A model generated the notes under the pieces. That model saw only the letters and a program-made list of their open reading frames with translations. It ran no database searches and had not been told where the DNA came from. The translations under genes were made by a program, and so were the position numbers. Shown here piece after piece: positions 16,904 to 27,750 of a stretch of 64,000 bases of DNA (position 1 is the first letter of the stretch; each line of letters opens with the position of its first letter). The stretch comes from an uncultured Verrucomicrobiota bacterium (lineage in GTDB: Bacteria > Verrucomicrobiota > Verrucomicrobiia > Opitutales > Opitutaceae), in NCBI GenBank assembly GCA_903856725.1, contig CAIOCT010000050.1:22551-86550 (forward strand), given 5' to 3'.

Positions 16904-18031
16904 TCAAGTGGCCGCGATGGGCAGAACAACGTGAACCGTTGTGCCTTGGGCCGGTTCGCTATCGAACCGTAAATTGCCATCTAAGCGATGTACAATGCGA
17001 CGCGTGAGGGCTAAGCCGAGACCCAGACCCTGCTGTTCAAATTTTTTACGCTCATGTTGCTGAAAAAGCCCGAGCTGCTGCAGTTGCTTCGGTGTCATGC
17101 CTCGCCCGTGGTCACAAATGGTAAGTCGTAATTCGCCTTTATCGGCGGCCAGCGTAACCTGCACGGGCGACTCTTTGCGGGAAAAACTGAGGGCGTTATC
17201 CACCAGTTCCTCGAGGAGTGCGGTGAACTCCATCGGCGTTGTGCGCAAGGGGGCCCCGGTGAGGTGGGTGGTGATATCTGCTGTGCGCAGGTGGCGATCC
17301 GCGGCTGACTTAATACCGGTAATCGCCGCTTGCGCGACCGCTTCGGCGGGCAGAACGGTCGCTAACCCAGCGCGAGAAGGGGAATCGAGTTCAATGATAT
17401 GCAGGTAATTTTTAAGCGTGTGGTGCAACCGCCGTGCGGAGGTTAAAATATCCCTTAAAACCGGGCGAATTTCATCCTTAGACAAATCATCCAGTTCCTC
17501 TTCTAGCATTTCAGTCAGACCAAAAATGCCGGCGAGTGGGGTGAAGAATTCATGGGGTAGTGTCGAGTGCAGGCTGCTGAGTAATTGCTCAATGATGCGC
17601 GTCTCGAGGTGGCGACTCAGCTCCGCTCGCTTCAGGCGGGCCGCGACACAGCGGGTCAGGTCGCTAAGGGAGAATGGCTTGAGCAGAAAATCATCAGCTC
17701 CGAGTTCCATGCCAGCGCGCGGATTGGCATAAGTAGGATCGCCAGTCATCAAGACAAACTGCCGATCAGCTAATTCGGGATCGAGACGGAGCTGCTTGAG
17801 AAAGCCTTTGCCGTCCTGACCGGGCATATCGATATCGCAAATAATGACATCAGGGAGATGCGTGTGGGCAAGTTCGCTGCCGTGTTTGGCGTCCGTGGCC
17901 TGTAGGGTGCGGTAGCCATACGCCTCCAAGCCTTCACTGAGCACTGTCCGCAGGCGACTGTCATCGTCGATGAGTAGAATTGTCTTCAGGCCTGCGCTCG
18001 GCGGCAGAGGACTGAGGGGGGTATCGGACAT
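16904..18031 (-). CDS. Response regulator receiver-histidine kinase hybrid (soluble)
   Basis: The protein has 375 residues and no membrane segment. An N-terminal receiver domain (about 15-135) has the acidic pocket LLIDDDSRL, phosphoacceptor Asp in VIICDIDMPGQDG, the MTGD Thr and the LKPF Lys. It is joined to a histidine kinase with an H-box-like segment (LHSTLPHEFFTPLAGI), an N-box (ELVDNALSFSR), and G-boxes ICDHGRGMTP and GLGLGLALTRRIV. This receiver-first architecture fits a cytoplasmic signalling relay protein whose kinase is tuned by its own receiver. Neither input nor target is evident. It is convergent with the oxidoreductase gene and lies just downstream of asnS on the same strand, 62 bases apart. 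Confidence 0.9.
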   Translation of the reverse strand: MSDTPLSPLPPSAGLKTILLIDDDSRLRTVLSEGLEAYGYRTLQATDAKHGSELAHTHLPDVIICDIDMPGQDGKGFLKQLRLDPELADRQFVLMTGDPTYANPRAGMELGADDFLLKPFSLSDLTRCVAARLKRAELSRHLETRIIEQLLSSLHSTLPHEFFTPLAGIFGLTEMLEEELDDLSKDEIRPVLRDILTSARRLHHTLKNYLHIIELDSPSRAGLATVLPAEAVAQAAITGIKSAADRHLRTADITTHLTGAPLRTTPMEFTALLEELVDNALSFSRKESPVQVTLAADKGELRLTICDHGRGMTPKQLQQLGLFQQHERKKFEQQGLGLGLALTRRIVHRLDGNLRFDSEPAQGTTVHVVLPIAAT

Positions 18032-18093
18032 TGCGGGACGGTGTGCTAGAGTGAATTGGGTGCGGACAATATTTCTAGGCGGCGTGGCGCCAC

Positions 18094-19491
18094 TTAAAAT
18101 TCCGCGGTGCCAGGCGTGCGGGCAAAGGGGATAACATCACGAATGTTGGCGACGCCGGTTATAAACATTAGCATGCGTTCGAAACCGAGGCCGAAGCCGG
18201 CGTGCGGGACGGTGCCATAGCGTCGCAAATCGAGATACCACCAATAATTTTTCTCCTCAAGATGATGCAGCATCATCCCCGCGCGAAGTTGCTCGAGTCG
18301 CTCTTCGCGCTGACTGCCGCCGATGATTTCACCAATCCCGGGAACCAGCAAATCCATGGCAGCCACAGTTTCGCGGCCGACGGCGCAGTCCTCATTTTGG
18401 CGCATATAAAAAGCCTTAATCGCGCGCGGATAATTATAGACCGTCACCGGGCACTTGAAATGCTCTTCTGTGAGATAGCGTTCATGTTCCGATTGGAGGT
18501 TGTCGCCCCAGGCCACGGGATGCTCCCACGTTTTCCCGCTGTTATTTAGGATTTCTACTGCCGCAGTATAACTGCAGCGCTGGAAGGGTCGCTCGAGGAC
18601 AAAGTTGAGCCGGGTGAGCAACTCGGGATCGACGAATTTGCTGAAAAATTCGAGATCTTCCGCGCAATGTTGGGTGGCATCGCGAATGAGATATTTCACA
18701 AACTCTTCGGCGAGGTCCATGTTCCCGGCCAGATCGCAGAAGGCCACTTCGGGTTCGATCATCCAAAATTCAGAGGCGTGGCGGGAGGTATGAGAATTTT
18801 CTGCACGGAAAGTAGGCCCAAAAGTATAGACGTTGGATAGCGCCGTAGCAAAAATTTCTGCTTCGAGTTGCCCGGAGACAGTGAGGAAAGTTTTTTTCCC
18901 AAAAAAATCCTGCCGGTTGTCGATTTCGCCCTGCTCATTTTTAGGAGGCGTGGCGAGATCGAGGGTGGTGACACGAAACATATCCCCGGCGCCCTCTGCG
19001 TCACTGGCGGTGATGATGGGCGTATGGACATAACAAAACTCTTTGGCCTGAAAAAATTGGTGCACGGCATAGGCTAAACGGCTGCGCACGCGAAAGACGG
19101 CGCCGAAGAGATTAGATCGTGGTCGCAAATGGGCGATTTCGCGGAGAAATTCTAGCGTGTGGCCTTTCTTTTGGAGTGGGTAGGTGGCATCAGCTTCGCC
19201 GAGAACAGTGAATTTATCTGCCACCACTTCCCATTTCTGGCCGCCGCCTTTTGAGGCCACGAGTTTGCCGTGAATTTCGACGGCGGCGCCCGTGCCCGCG
19301 CGGGCTACTTGCGCGTAGTCCGGAAGCGTGGCATCGATAATAATCTGCAGGCCCTTGAGGCACGAGCCATCATTAAGCTCAATGAACGAGAACGCTTTGG
19401 CATCGCGGCGGGTTCTTACCCAGCCCTGTAAAAATAGAGCGTCGATGGGTGCAGTGGCATTGAGGGCGGCTTTGACGAGAGTGCGTGTCAT
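18094..19491 (-). CDS. asnS: Asparagine-tRNA ligase
   Basis: The enzyme has 465 residues from the internal ATG at [11 protein letters not shown]. The frame continues 39 codons further upstream, but that extension is not family-like. The N-terminal OB-fold anticodon domain contains [23 protein letters not shown]. The class II aminoacyl-tRNA synthetase core has motif 2 ([26 protein letters not shown], shown here only as the segment at about residues 215-240) and motif 3 ([15 protein letters not shown]). The combination and length match AsnRS rather than AspRS. It charges tRNA-Asn in the cytoplasm. It lies 125 bases downstream of a tRNA-Gly gene on the same strand. Confidence 0.96.
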   Translation of the reverse strand: MTRTLVKAALNATAPIDALFLQGWVRTRRDAKAFSFIELNDGSCLKGLQIIIDATLPDYAQVARAGTGAAVEIHGKLVASKGGGQKWEVVADKFTVLGEADATYPLQKKGHTLEFLREIAHLRPRSNLFGAVFRVRSRLAYAVHQFFQAKEFCYVHTPIITASDAEGAGDMFRVTTLDLATPPKNEQGEIDNRQDFFGKKTFLTVSGQLEAEIFATALSNVYTFGPTFRAENSHTSRHASEFWMIEPEVAFCDLAGNMDLAEEFVKYLIRDATQHCAEDLEFFSKFVDPELLTRLNFVLERPFQRCSYTAAVEILNNSGKTWEHPVAWGDNLQSEHERYLTEEHFKCPVTVYNYPRAIKAFYMRQNEDCAVGRETVAAMDLLVPGIGEIIGGSQREERLEQLRAGMMLHHLEEKNYWWYLDLRRYGTVPHAGFGLGFERMLMFITGVANIRDVIPFARTPGTAEF

Positions 19492-19616
19492 GAGATGATG
19501 TTTTCTGCAGGGAAGCGGACCGGGGGGCTGGAGGCAAATGTAAGATTCGGCCCGGTGGCGGTGCTTCTTTATGAGGGCCGCTGACTTGTTAACGAGCGGG
19601 CGGCGCATCTGGAGAC

Positions 19617-19690
<74 letters not shown>

Positions 19691-20129
19691 GATTTCTTTG
19701 GGGCAGAGTGCCGCTGGTGAGCGAGCATTCAAGCTTTTGTTCAAAATCTCAGAGGCCGCCACGGCCAATGACAATCGAGTCGCCGTTACAGTTGCACCCT
19801 TCTCTGATGGACTCGGATACTGCTGGCATCACTTATTCTCTTTGGGGACAGCTTTTTATCAGCGAGGGCATCAGCTTGCGTTAAAGTTGGCCTGCTTTGA
19901 TCCGATGTTGGTGCCTTGGGAAGGCTAACCGTAAGACATTGGCGTGGCCTGATCCTCCTTTGCTAAACCCCGCCCCCCAGATTTATTATAATAATTTTCG
20001 CGCCCGGCTCATGCCGACTAACGATGCCCCCAAGGGGTGTCGGGTCCTTTCTGAGCCCAATTGAGATCAGTTCATCTGGGGTGAAAATGAATTGCTGCTT
20101 CAACTAAAACTTACCTATATCAAAAACCT
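19691..20129. other. Intergenic region between tRNA-Gly and the pilC-like gene
   Basis: This is about 440 bases. The only open frame of any length (76 codons, 19698-19928, plus) has no recognisable motif and starts 7 bases from the 5' end of a divergent tRNA gene, so I do not call it. A possible promoter for the downstream gene is TTGCTG near 20092 with an AT-rich TACCTATAT about 15 bases later, which would leave a very short leader before the ATG at 20130. Nothing else is clear. Confidence 0.4.
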
Positions 20130-21269
20130 ATGGCGAATCCTTCGACAATGAAACCCAAGTCCATGGCTAAGGTCGCACAAGAGATGGCCAAGTTGAAGGC
20201 CGCTGAGAAAAAAGCAAAAAGCTACAAGCTCGATCTTGGTGAGCTCTCGATTTTCACCGGTCAGTTAGCTTCCTTGCTGCAGGCTGGTTTACCGCTCGTC
20301 TCCTGCCTGGAGGCTTTGCAGGACCAAACGGAGGATCAGGTTTTCCGGATCGTGATTCGCGACGTGCGCAATGACATCTCTACCGGCACTTCCTTTTCGG
20401 CGGCAGTAAAAAAATTCCCCAAGGCTTTCCCCAATCTCTTTATCTCAATGGTGGAGGCGGGCGAAGCCTCCGGTGGTCTTGCAGAAATTCTCAGCAAGGT
20501 GGCGGGCTATTTCGAATCGACGGTTAAATTAACCAAGAAGGTTAAGTCAGCGATGACCTATCCGGTCGCGGTTATCGGATTGGCGGTGGCACTCGTTAAT
20601 GTGCTGCTAATTTTTGTGATCCCAGTGTTTGCGGCCATGTTTGCTGACTTCGGAGCTAAGTTACCGGCTCCGACGCAAATGCTCATCGATTTGAGTGATT
20701 TTATGAAAGCATGGTGGTGGGCGGTGGGGGGTGCTGCCTACGGGGTATTCTTTTTCACGAGCAAGTATGTCGCCACCCCTAACGGTCGCCGCCAGAAAGA
20801 TCATTTTCTCATCAATGCGCCGATCTTTGGTAATTTGGTTCATAAAATCGCTCTGTCGCGTTTCTGTCGCACTTACGCCACACTGATGCGTTCCGGCGTG
20901 CCTATTTTGCGCACTCTGGAAATCGTCGCTTCAGCTAGCGGCAAGGTGCAAGTTGAAGACGCCTGCGTAGCCATCGCAAAACATGTCAGCCAGGGTGGCC
21001 AAGTCTCCGATGTTATGGCAGTGAATGCTTTCTTTCCGCCCATGATGAAGCACATGGTTAAAGCTGGAGAGACTACCGGCAATGTTGATGGCATGATGAA
21101 CAAGATTGCTGATTTTTATGATACGGAGTGCGATGCGACTGTCGGTGCGCTCACTTCCCTCATAGAGCCCTTGCTCATCGTCTTCCTCGGCATCGTGGTT
21201 GGCGGCATCGTCATGGCGATGTTTCTCCCTATCTTCCAACTAGGTGCAGTTGCAGGCGGCTTGCAGTAA
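20130..21269 (+). CDS. PilC/GspF-type inner-membrane platform protein
   Basis: The 379-residue protein has two GspF domains. The first (about 30-160) has FTGQLASLLQAGLPLVSCLEAL and MVEAGEASGGLAEIL. The second (about 245-370) has FCRTYATLMRSGVPILRTLEI and MVKAGETTGNVDGMMNKIADFY. Strong hydrophobic segments occur near 145-170, 195-215 and 345-370, as in family members. These proteins anchor the assembly ATPase and help build type IV pili or type II secretion pseudopili at the inner membrane. The first 30 residues are Lys-rich. No pilB or pilT is visible beside it. An NtrC-like regulator follows after 64 bases. A GspG-like pseudopilin gene lies 32 kb away in the window, so the system is scattered. 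Confidence 0.92.
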   Translation: MANPSTMKPKSMAKVAQEMAKLKAAEKKAKSYKLDLGELSIFTGQLASLLQAGLPLVSCLEALQDQTEDQVFRIVIRDVRNDISTGTSFSAAVKKFPKAFPNLFISMVEAGEASGGLAEILSKVAGYFESTVKLTKKVKSAMTYPVAVIGLAVALVNVLLIFVIPVFAAMFADFGAKLPAPTQMLIDLSDFMKAWWWAVGGAAYGVFFFTSKYVATPNGRRQKDHFLINAPIFGNLVHKIALSRFCRTYATLMRSGVPILRTLEIVASASGKVQVEDACVAIAKHVSQGGQVSDVMAVNAFFPPMMKHMVKAGETTGNVDGMMNKIADFYDTECDATVGALTSLIEPLLIVFLGIVVGGIVMAMFLPIFQLGAVAGGLQ

Positions 21270-21333
21270 TAGCCGGCCTGTGCTGTTGTCGCGGTGGTCC
21301 CCTGTAGGTGCGGGGTGATCACTCTCCTTATTT

Positions 21334-22593
21334 ATGGCTTCCCTTCTCATTGTCGACGATCTGATTCCCATTCATGAGATGTTGGGCGCGGTGTTGCATC
21401 CGACCGGCCATCAAACCGCTTTTGCGACCGATGGTGAGAAGGCCCTAGCCACATACAAGGCGGGTCAATTTGATCTCGTGTTGGCCGATATCGACATGAA
21501 GCCGATGGACGGCATCACGCTGCTAAAAAAATTAAAGGCCTATGATCAGACTGCGGTGCTGATTATTATGACCGCTTACGCGAGTACGGAGAGTGCTATT
21601 CAGGCCCTGCAATATGGGGCATTTGATTACCTGCAAAAGCCGTTTAAAGTAGATGAATTACTCCAGGCGTTGCAGCGGGGTCTCATCTACCGGCAGGGGT
21701 TGCTGGCTCGGGCGGCCGTCGTCGAGGCCTCCCCTGGGGTGATCGCGGCTGATTTTGAATCGCGGCTCGTGGGTGAGAGTCAGAAAAATAAGCGACTGGT
21801 GGCTCAGTTAAAAAAATTAGCGGGCGCACGTACGCCCATTTTAATTACCGGCGAAATGGGGTGTGGTCATGAAATCGCCGCCGAGTTGCTTCACGCCGCT
21901 GGTCCCGCCGCCGCTAGTCCGCTCATTTCGATTGATTGCCAGCTCAGTTCGATGGCCAGTCTCCGCTCTGGCCTGCTTGGGGAAAATGGCCTAGGTGGTA
22001 CTTGGGTCCAGCAAGCTAAGGGCGGCACGCTTTTTCTCCAGCACTTGCAGGCTTTGCCCGCTGAGGCTCAAGCAGAGCTGGTTTCTGTCATCCGGAACAA
22101 TGCTCATAATTTTCACCTGCTATGTGCTACGGAGGTCGACTTGGAGAAATTAGCTGAGGATGGCCGCTTTAACGAAGAGCTTTTTTATCGAATCGCTGCC
22201 CTCTTGGTCCAGTTGCCTGCCCTGAGAGAGCGAGTCGAGGATATCCCTGCTTTGATCAAGGATGCAGCTAACCAGACCACCAACCCGCAATTCGATGCCC
22301 GCCAAGTGGAATTTTCTGAGGAGGCTCTGCAGGTTTTAGCTAACTACGGTTGGCCAGGCAACCTCACGGAATTCCGGCAAGTCATCGCTTCCCTGCTCAC
22401 GACAACCGAAACCCGGTTGATCGGCGCAGCGCAGTTGCCCCTGCGCATCCATGAGCTGAAGCACTGGCCTACGCTCGCCGCCCACCTCGCTGTCCACGAG
22501 AAACAGTACATCGCCCGTCTGCTTAATGCGAGTGGCGGGGATAAAGTGCGTGCTGCCGAAATCCTCGGAATCGACGTTAGCCGCCTGGGTTAA
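21334..22593 (+). CDS. NtrC-like response regulator with degenerate AAA+ domain and truncated Fis helix
   Basis: The protein has 419 residues. The receiver domain (1-120) is intact, with an acidic pair at Asp8-Asp9, phosphoacceptor Asp52 in LADIDMKPMDG, Thr80 and Lys102. Residues 145-370 align with a sigma-54 activator AAA+ module but have lost its catalytic motifs. Walker A reads GEMGCGHE (His for Lys179), Walker B reads GGTLFLQHL (Gln-His for Asp-Glu), and the sigma-54-contacting GAFTGA loop is absent. The arginine-finger segment FYRIAALLVQLPALRER is kept. The C-terminus begins a Fis-type helix-turn-helix (KVRAAEILGIDVSRLG) but stops before the usual recognition helix. It probably cannot activate sigma-54 transcription and may act by binding or as a phospho-dependent partner of the adjacent PilC-type protein. 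Confidence 0.85.
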   Translation: MASLLIVDDLIPIHEMLGAVLHPTGHQTAFATDGEKALATYKAGQFDLVLADIDMKPMDGITLLKKLKAYDQTAVLIIMTAYASTESAIQALQYGAFDYLQKPFKVDELLQALQRGLIYRQGLLARAAVVEASPGVIAADFESRLVGESQKNKRLVAQLKKLAGARTPILITGEMGCGHEIAAELLHAAGPAAASPLISIDCQLSSMASLRSGLLGENGLGGTWVQQAKGGTLFLQHLQALPAEAQAELVSVIRNNAHNFHLLCATEVDLEKLAEDGRFNEELFYRIAALLVQLPALRERVEDIPALIKDAANQTTNPQFDARQVEFSEEALQVLANYGWPGNLTEFRQVIASLLTTTETRLIGAAQLPLRIHELKHWPTLAAHLAVHEKQYIARLLNASGGDKVRAAEILGIDVSRLG

Positions 22594-22819
22594 GGCGACT
22601 GCATGCGACCTGGAGCTCATGCGGTCATTATCAGTAATGATCCTCATCTGGTGAGCTGTTCTGGATAAAGAGCTAAGCTAATCCGTGCCGGTGGCCATGG
22701 CTTGCTGGGGTTGATGCCCTAGCTCCCGCTCGCCGACATCTTTTTAGGAGTTTCGGGATTTTTTTAATTCCCTCTTGCTCCACCATAAGGGCAAAGCAAA
22801 TCTCCGGAAGCTTACGCTC

Positions 22820-25800
22820 ATGCCAAAACGCACTGACCTCGAATCCATTCTGATCATCGGCGCTGGGCCTATTATTATTGGCCAAGCCTGCGAATTTGAT
22901 TATTCTGGCACCCAAGCCTGCAAAGCGCTGCGTGAAGAGGGTTACAAGGTCATCCTCGTTAACTCGAATCCGGCGACCATCATGACGGATCCGGAGTTTG
23001 CCGATGTCACTTACATCGAGCCACTCACAGTTGATATTCTGGAGAAAATTATCGCCAAGGAACGTCCATCGGCACTGTTGCCGACGCTGGGTGGGCAGAC
23101 CGCCCTTAATCTTTCCCTCGAACTATATAAGGCCGGCATTCTCGATAAATATCAGGTCGAAATGATCGGCGCGAAACCTGACGCTATCAAGAAGGGGGAG
23201 GATCGCGAGCTCTTCAAGCAGTGCATGCTCAAGATTGGTCTCGATGTGGCTAAGTCAAAAACGGTGCATACGCTCGAGGAAGCCCGCCAAGCCGCGGATT
23301 ATATCGGGACGATGCCGCTCATTATTCGCCCCAGCTTTACGCTCGGCGGCTCTGGTGGGGGGATCGCCTACAATCGGGAAGAATTTGAGCAGATTGTGCA
23401 CGGCGGCTTGGAAATTTCTCCGGTCCATGAGGTGCTGGTTGAGGAATGCCTCCTCGGTTGGAAGGAATATGAAATGGAGGTCATGCGCGACCATCAGGAC
23501 CAATGTGTGGTCATTTGCTCCATCGAGAACTTCGACCCCATGGGCGTACACACGGGTGATTCGATCACGGTCGCGCCGGCGATGACGCTGACTGATAAAG
23601 AATTTCAGGTGATGCGGGATGCGTCGTTTGCGGTCATTAGAGAAATCGGCGTCGCGACCGGCGGTTCCAATATTCAGTTTTCGATCGATCCCCAGACCGG
23701 CCGCCAAGTGGTGATCGAAATGAATCCGCGCGTATCGCGTTCCTCGGCACTGGCCTCGAAGGCCACGGGTTTTCCGATCGCCAAAATTGCCGCAAAATTA
23801 GCCATCGGCTATACCCTTGACGAATTGCGCAACGATATCACGCGGCTCACGCCAGCGAGCTTTGAGCCGACCATTGATTATGTCGTTACCAAGATTCCTC
23901 GTTTTACTTTTGAAAAATTTCCTGGAGCCAACACGACGCTGACCTCTGCGATGAAGTCCGTCGGCGAGGCCATGGCAATCGGGCGCACTTTTAAGGAATC
24001 TTTTCAGAAATGTCTGCGCTCACTCGAGACCGGGGCGCGCGGCTTTGGTGGGGGTGGTAAATTTGGCGGCGATGAGGCCGTCGATGATGCGACTATTCGG
24101 CAAAAATTAGGCACGCCTAACGCGGAGCGCGTTTATTTTATCCGGCATGCTTTTCGCGCGGGTTACACGATCGATCAGGTTTTTGATCTTACTAAAATTG
24201 ATCGGTGGTTTCTCCATCAGCTCCACGAAATTTATTTGATGGAGGAAGCCTTGCGCCAATTCACGGCGCAGACCCTCCCGGTAGCGACGTTGCGCCGCGC
24301 TAAACAATTCGGCTTTGCCGACGCTCAGTTGGCGCATTTGTTGAAGATCGATTTCGATACCATGCGCGCCCTCCGTAAAAAAGCGGGTGTCAACACCACG
24401 TTCCGCTTGGTCGATACCTGCGCGGCTGAATTTGAGGCTTTCACGCCGTATTATTATTCTAGCTACGGCGATGAAAATGAGGTCATCCCATCGCGGAAAA
24501 AGAAAATTATGATTATTGGCGGCGGCCCTAACCGCATCGGCCAAGGCATCGAGTTTGATTATTGCTGCGTGCACGCCTCATTCGCTCTGCGCGAGATCGG
24601 GTATGAGACGGTAATGATTAATTCGAATCCGGAGACGGTTTCGACCGATTATGATACCAGCGACCGACTTTATTTTGAGCCTCTGACGTTGGAAGACGTG
24701 CTCGAGGTTTATGAGCAGGAGAAATGCGATGGCGCCATTGTGCAATTTGGCGGACAGACTCCGCTCAATCTCGCCGCTCCGCTCAAGGCGCGTGGGGTCA
24801 ATGTTATTGGCACCACGCCGGAAAGCATTGAAGTCGCCGAAGACCGCAAGTTATTCGCGGCAATTCTTGAGCAGTTGCAAATTAGGCAACCGCCCAATCG
24901 CACGGCGATGAACGAGACCGAAGCGCTCGCCTTCGCGCATGAGATTGGTTTTCCCGTGTTGCTGCGGCCCTCTTTTGTATTGGGCGGGCGCGGCATGTTT
25001 ATCGTCTACAGCGAAGAAGAATTTAAAGCCGTCATTCGCCAAGCGTTTGAGGTTATGCCTGATAAGCCCGTGCTCATCGATAAATTCCTCGAGGACGCCA
25101 TTGAGCTGGATGTGGATTGTATCTGCGATGGCGAGACGGCCCTGATTGGCGGCATGTTGGAGCACATTGAGTTTGCTGGGGTGCATTCCGGTGATGCGGC
25201 CATGGTGATGCCTCCCCACACGCTATCGGCTGCAATGTTGCAGACGGTGCGACAGGCGACGTATGCTTTGGCGAAGGCGCTGAAGGTGGTGGGGCTCATG
25301 AACATTCAATTTGCGATTAAAGATCAGCAGCTCTTCGTGCTCGAAGTGAACCCGCGCGCCTCGCGCACCGTGCCGTTTGTGGCTAAGGCGATTGGGGTAC
25401 CTCTCGCAAAATTAGCGGCCAAGGTCATGGCGGGCAAAAAATTGGCGGAACTTGGCTTCACGCAAGAAGTGAAACCAAAGCATTGGTGTGTAAAGGAAGC
25501 CGTCTTTCCCTTCGCGCGTTTTCCCGGCGCGATGATCGTCATTGGACCTGAAATGCGCTCCACCGGCGAGGTCATGGGGATGGATGACGATCTCGGCATC
25601 GCTTTTGCTAAAACTCAGATGGCAGCCAAACCGGGTTTACCACTGAGCGGGAAAATCTTCTTGAGCGTTAAAGATTCTGATAAACCGAGCGCGGTGGAGC
25701 TTGCTAAGAATTTTGTCGAGCTGGGCTTCGCAATTGTTGCAACGGGCGGCACGGCCCGACTGCTGCAACAGAGTGGTGTGCCGGTGCAATTTGTTAATAA

Positions 25801-26056
25801 ACTCCTCGAAGGTCGTCCAAACAGTGTGGATATGATCAAGAACGGTGAAATTCAGATGGTCATCAACACCCCAAAGGGGATGATCCCACGCTTGGATGAG
25901 AACGCCATCCGCGCGGCCGCGGTGGCTAACTCAGTTTGTATTATGACGACCCTCACGGGCGCCCAAGCAGCGCTCGGCGGGATTCGAGCGATGAAGCAGA
26001 AACGCGTCGATGTGCGCCCATTGCAGCAATATCGCGGCAATGTCGTGCCGATGTGA
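22820..26056 (+). CDS. carB: Carbamoyl-phosphate synthase large subunit
   Basis: The enzyme has 1078 residues from ATG 22820; an in-frame ATG 15 codons upstream is less family-like. [20 protein letters not shown] is the standard CarB N-terminus. The duplicated architecture is complete: two ATP-grasp carboxyphosphate/carbamate synthetase halves (second half opening [20 protein letters not shown] near residue 565), an oligomerisation domain between them, and a C-terminal MGS-like regulatory domain ([12 protein letters not shown] to the end). CarB makes carbamoyl phosphate from bicarbonate, ammonia (from CarA) and two ATP for pyrimidines and arginine. CarA is not in the window. The stop is 8 bases before purU, so the two may be cotranscribed. 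Confidence 0.97.
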   Translation: MPKRTDLESILIIGAGPIIIGQACEFDYSGTQACKALREEGYKVILVNSNPATIMTDPEFADVTYIEPLTVDILEKIIAKERPSALLPTLGGQTALNLSLELYKAGILDKYQVEMIGAKPDAIKKGEDRELFKQCMLKIGLDVAKSKTVHTLEEARQAADYIGTMPLIIRPSFTLGGSGGGIAYNREEFEQIVHGGLEISPVHEVLVEECLLGWKEYEMEVMRDHQDQCVVICSIENFDPMGVHTGDSITVAPAMTLTDKEFQVMRDASFAVIREIGVATGGSNIQFSIDPQTGRQVVIEMNPRVSRSSALASKATGFPIAKIAAKLAIGYTLDELRNDITRLTPASFEPTIDYVVTKIPRFTFEKFPGANTTLTSAMKSVGEAMAIGRTFKESFQKCLRSLETGARGFGGGGKFGGDEAVDDATIRQKLGTPNAERVYFIRHAFRAGYTIDQVFDLTKIDRWFLHQLHEIYLMEEALRQFTAQTLPVATLRRAKQFGFADAQLAHLLKIDFDTMRALRKKAGVNTTFRLVDTCAAEFEAFTPYYYSSYGDENEVIPSRKKKIMIIGGGPNRIGQGIEFDYCCVHASFALREIGYETVMINSNPETVSTDYDTSDRLYFEPLTLEDVLEVYEQEKCDGAIVQFGGQTPLNLAAPLKARGVNVIGTTPESIEVAEDRKLFAAILEQLQIRQPPNRTAMNETEALAFAHEIGFPVLLRPSFVLGGRGMFIVYSEEEFKAVIRQAFEVMPDKPVLIDKFLEDAIELDVDCICDGETALIGGMLEHIEFAGVHSGDAAMVMPPHTLSAAMLQTVRQATYALAKALKVVGLMNIQFAIKDQQLFVLEVNPRASRTVPFVAKAIGVPLAKLAAKVMAGKKLAELGFTQEVKPKHWCVKEAVFPFARFPGAMIVIGPEMRSTGEVMGMDDDLGIAFAKTQMAAKPGLPLSGKIFLSVKDSDKPSAVELAKNFVELGFAIVATGGTARLLQQSGVPVQFVNKLLEGRPNSVDMIKNGEIQMVINTPKGMIPRLDENAIRAAAVANSVCIMTTLTGAQAALGGIRAMKQKRVDVRPLQQYRGNVVPM

Positions 26057-26064
26057 GTAGGCTT

Positions 26065-26919
26065 ATGTCGACGCCCGCTACGCTCGTCGCTCTCTTGCAC
26101 GGTCCTGATCAGGCCGGGCTCGTCGCCAAGACGGCGAGTTGGATTTTTGCTCGCCGCGGCAACATTCTGCACGCTGATCAACACCGTGACATGGAGGCGG
26201 GTGAATTCTTTCAGCGCATCGAGTGGGTGCCTGCGGCCGACAGTGCTGCCGCGGAGCCAGCTGAATTTAAAGCCTTTGCCGCGACTCTTGGAATGGTTGC
26301 GCAAGTCGCCCGCTCGTCGCATCGCCCCCGCGGGGCTTTATTTGTGTCTCGGGCTACACATTGTTTTCATGATCTGCTCTTGCGCGGGGTCGCCGGGGAA
26401 TTTGCGGGCGACTTCACGTGCGTGCTTTCCAATCATGCTGAGCTCGCCTCCGCGGCGCAGCATTACGGACTCGCTTTTCATCACGTGCCAGTGACGGCCG
26501 AAACCAAGGCTCGCGCCGAAGCACAACAACTAGAAATTCTCCGTGCGGCGGGCGTAGAATTTGTAGTGCTCGCCCGTTATATGCAGGTCTTGTCGGCTGA
26601 TTTCCTGAAAAATTTTGGCCGGCCGGTGATCAATATTCATCATTCTTTTTTGCCTGCGTTTGCCGGTGGTCGACCCTATCACCAAGCCCACGAACGGGGG
26701 GTCAAATTGATCGGCGCGACGGCCCATTATGCGACCGCCATACTCGATGATGGCCCGATTATTCAGCAAGATGTGGCGCGCATTACTCACCGGCATAACG
26801 TTGATGATCTGATTCGCAAAGGCCGTGATTTGGAGAAATCAGTTTTAGCTCAAGCCGTGCGCTGGCATTTGGAAAATCGTATTTTGGTCTACGGTCACAA
26901 GACCGTGGTCTTCGATTAA
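26065..26919 (+). CDS. purU: Formyltetrahydrofolate deformylase
   Basis: The enzyme has 284 residues from ATG 26065; the open frame runs upstream into carB and is ignored. An N-terminal ACT-type domain (ATLVALLHGPDQAGLVAKTA) is followed by a formyltransferase-fold catalytic domain. The active-site Asn-His-Asp set is visible in VINIHHSFLPAF and HYATAILDDGPII. The ACT domain separates it from PurN. PurU hydrolyses 10-formyl-THF to formate and THF, balancing one-carbon pools and supplying formate for PurT. The gene starts 8 bases after carB, linking it transcriptionally with nucleotide synthesis. Confidence 0.95.
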   Translation: MSTPATLVALLHGPDQAGLVAKTASWIFARRGNILHADQHRDMEAGEFFQRIEWVPAADSAAAEPAEFKAFAATLGMVAQVARSSHRPRGALFVSRATHCFHDLLLRGVAGEFAGDFTCVLSNHAELASAAQHYGLAFHHVPVTAETKARAEAQQLEILRAAGVEFVVLARYMQVLSADFLKNFGRPVINIHHSFLPAFAGGRPYHQAHERGVKLIGATAHYATAILDDGPIIQQDVARITHRHNVDDLIRKGRDLEKSVLAQAVRWHLENRILVYGHKTVVFD

Positions 26920-27006
26920 AGTCGCCGCCAGGCTATGGGTTGGGGCGAAGCGGGCCTATTTCAGGCATTTACAGGCGGCGGAGCATTTGCTCTCTTTCAT
27001 GGCTCT

Positions 27007-27726
27007 ATGAGTCAACTTCCCCCGACCACTCCAGATTCTCCTCATGCTGATGCTGCAACCGCTCCCGTGGCTGCGCCCAGCTTCGAAGTTATCGTGCATG
27101 CCTTTTGGGAGAAGAATCGTAATTTCATCTTTGGGGTATGCGCCGCTGCCTTGGTCGCCATTGTGGTGAGAGAGGGTTGGCAATATTTTGCGGCCCAACA
27201 TGAGGCTGAGGTGCAGGCAGAATATGCTCGGATTGCCGAGCAACCGACTCGTTTGACTGCCTTTGCGGAAGCCCATGCTGGGCACGCGCTGGCTGGAGTG
27301 GCTTATCTCAAACTGGCCGATGATAAATTCTCTACGGGTGATTTCGCCGGTGCCGCATCGACATACGTTAAAGCCGCTGGCCAACTCAAAAATGAAGCCC
27401 TCGTTGGTCGTGCTCAACTCGGCGCTGCCATTAGCCAATTCAGTGGTGCTGACAAAACTGCGGGCGAAGCTGCACTTAAGAAATTGAGCGCGGATGCGAC
27501 TTTATTGAAGAGCGTGCGGGCCGAGGCTACTTATCACCTCGCCTCCATCGCCTCAGCTGCTGGCAAGGCTGTTGAGGTGAAGCAACTCGCTGAACAGATT
27601 AGCCAGATCGATGCTACTGGCGCTTGGGCGCAGCGCGCGATGATGCTCTTGAGCACGCTCCCCGCTCCCGCTGCGGGCAGCCCTGCTAGTCCCGCGGCCG
27701 AGCTTAATTTTAAAGCCGGAAAATAA
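27007..27726 (+). CDS. Single-pass membrane protein with TPR-like domain (YfgM-like)
   Basis: The protein has 239 residues from the ATG at MSQLPPTTPD; a 24-codon upstream extension is unlikely. A Pro/Ala-rich cytoplasmic N-terminus leads to a charged patch (HAFWEKNRN), one membrane helix (FIFGVCAAALVAIVV, about 49-63) and an Ala-rich helical region with TPR-like repeats such as AGVAYLKLADDKFSTGDFAG and RAEATYHLASIASAAGKAVE. The topology matches YfgM-type ancillary proteins of the SecYEG translocon or outer-membrane assembly helpers, but similarity is by architecture only. A bidirectional terminator follows 24 bases after the stop. Confidence 0.75.
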   Translation: MSQLPPTTPDSPHADAATAPVAAPSFEVIVHAFWEKNRNFIFGVCAAALVAIVVREGWQYFAAQHEAEVQAEYARIAEQPTRLTAFAEAHAGHALAGVAYLKLADDKFSTGDFAGAASTYVKAAGQLKNEALVGRAQLGAAISQFSGADKTAGEAALKKLSADATLLKSVRAEATYHLASIASAAGKAVEVKQLAEQISQIDATGAWAQRAMMLLSTLPAPAAGSPASPAAELNFKAGK

Positions 27727-27750
27727 GCGCGCTCGGCCAATCTGAAAAAT

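Noticed and set aside
19698..19928. 76-codon frame just after tRNA-Gly
   Set aside because: No motif, close to a tRNA gene, no supporting context; recorded as an intergenic region instead.
22624..22643. Hairpin TCATTA-TCAG-TAATGA after the NtrC-like gene considered as a terminator
   Set aside because: AT-rich stem with no T-tract behind it.
23255..23707. Long antisense frames within carB (also at 24107-24574, 24851-25219)
   Set aside because: All opposite an intact 1078-codon gene; no family motif.
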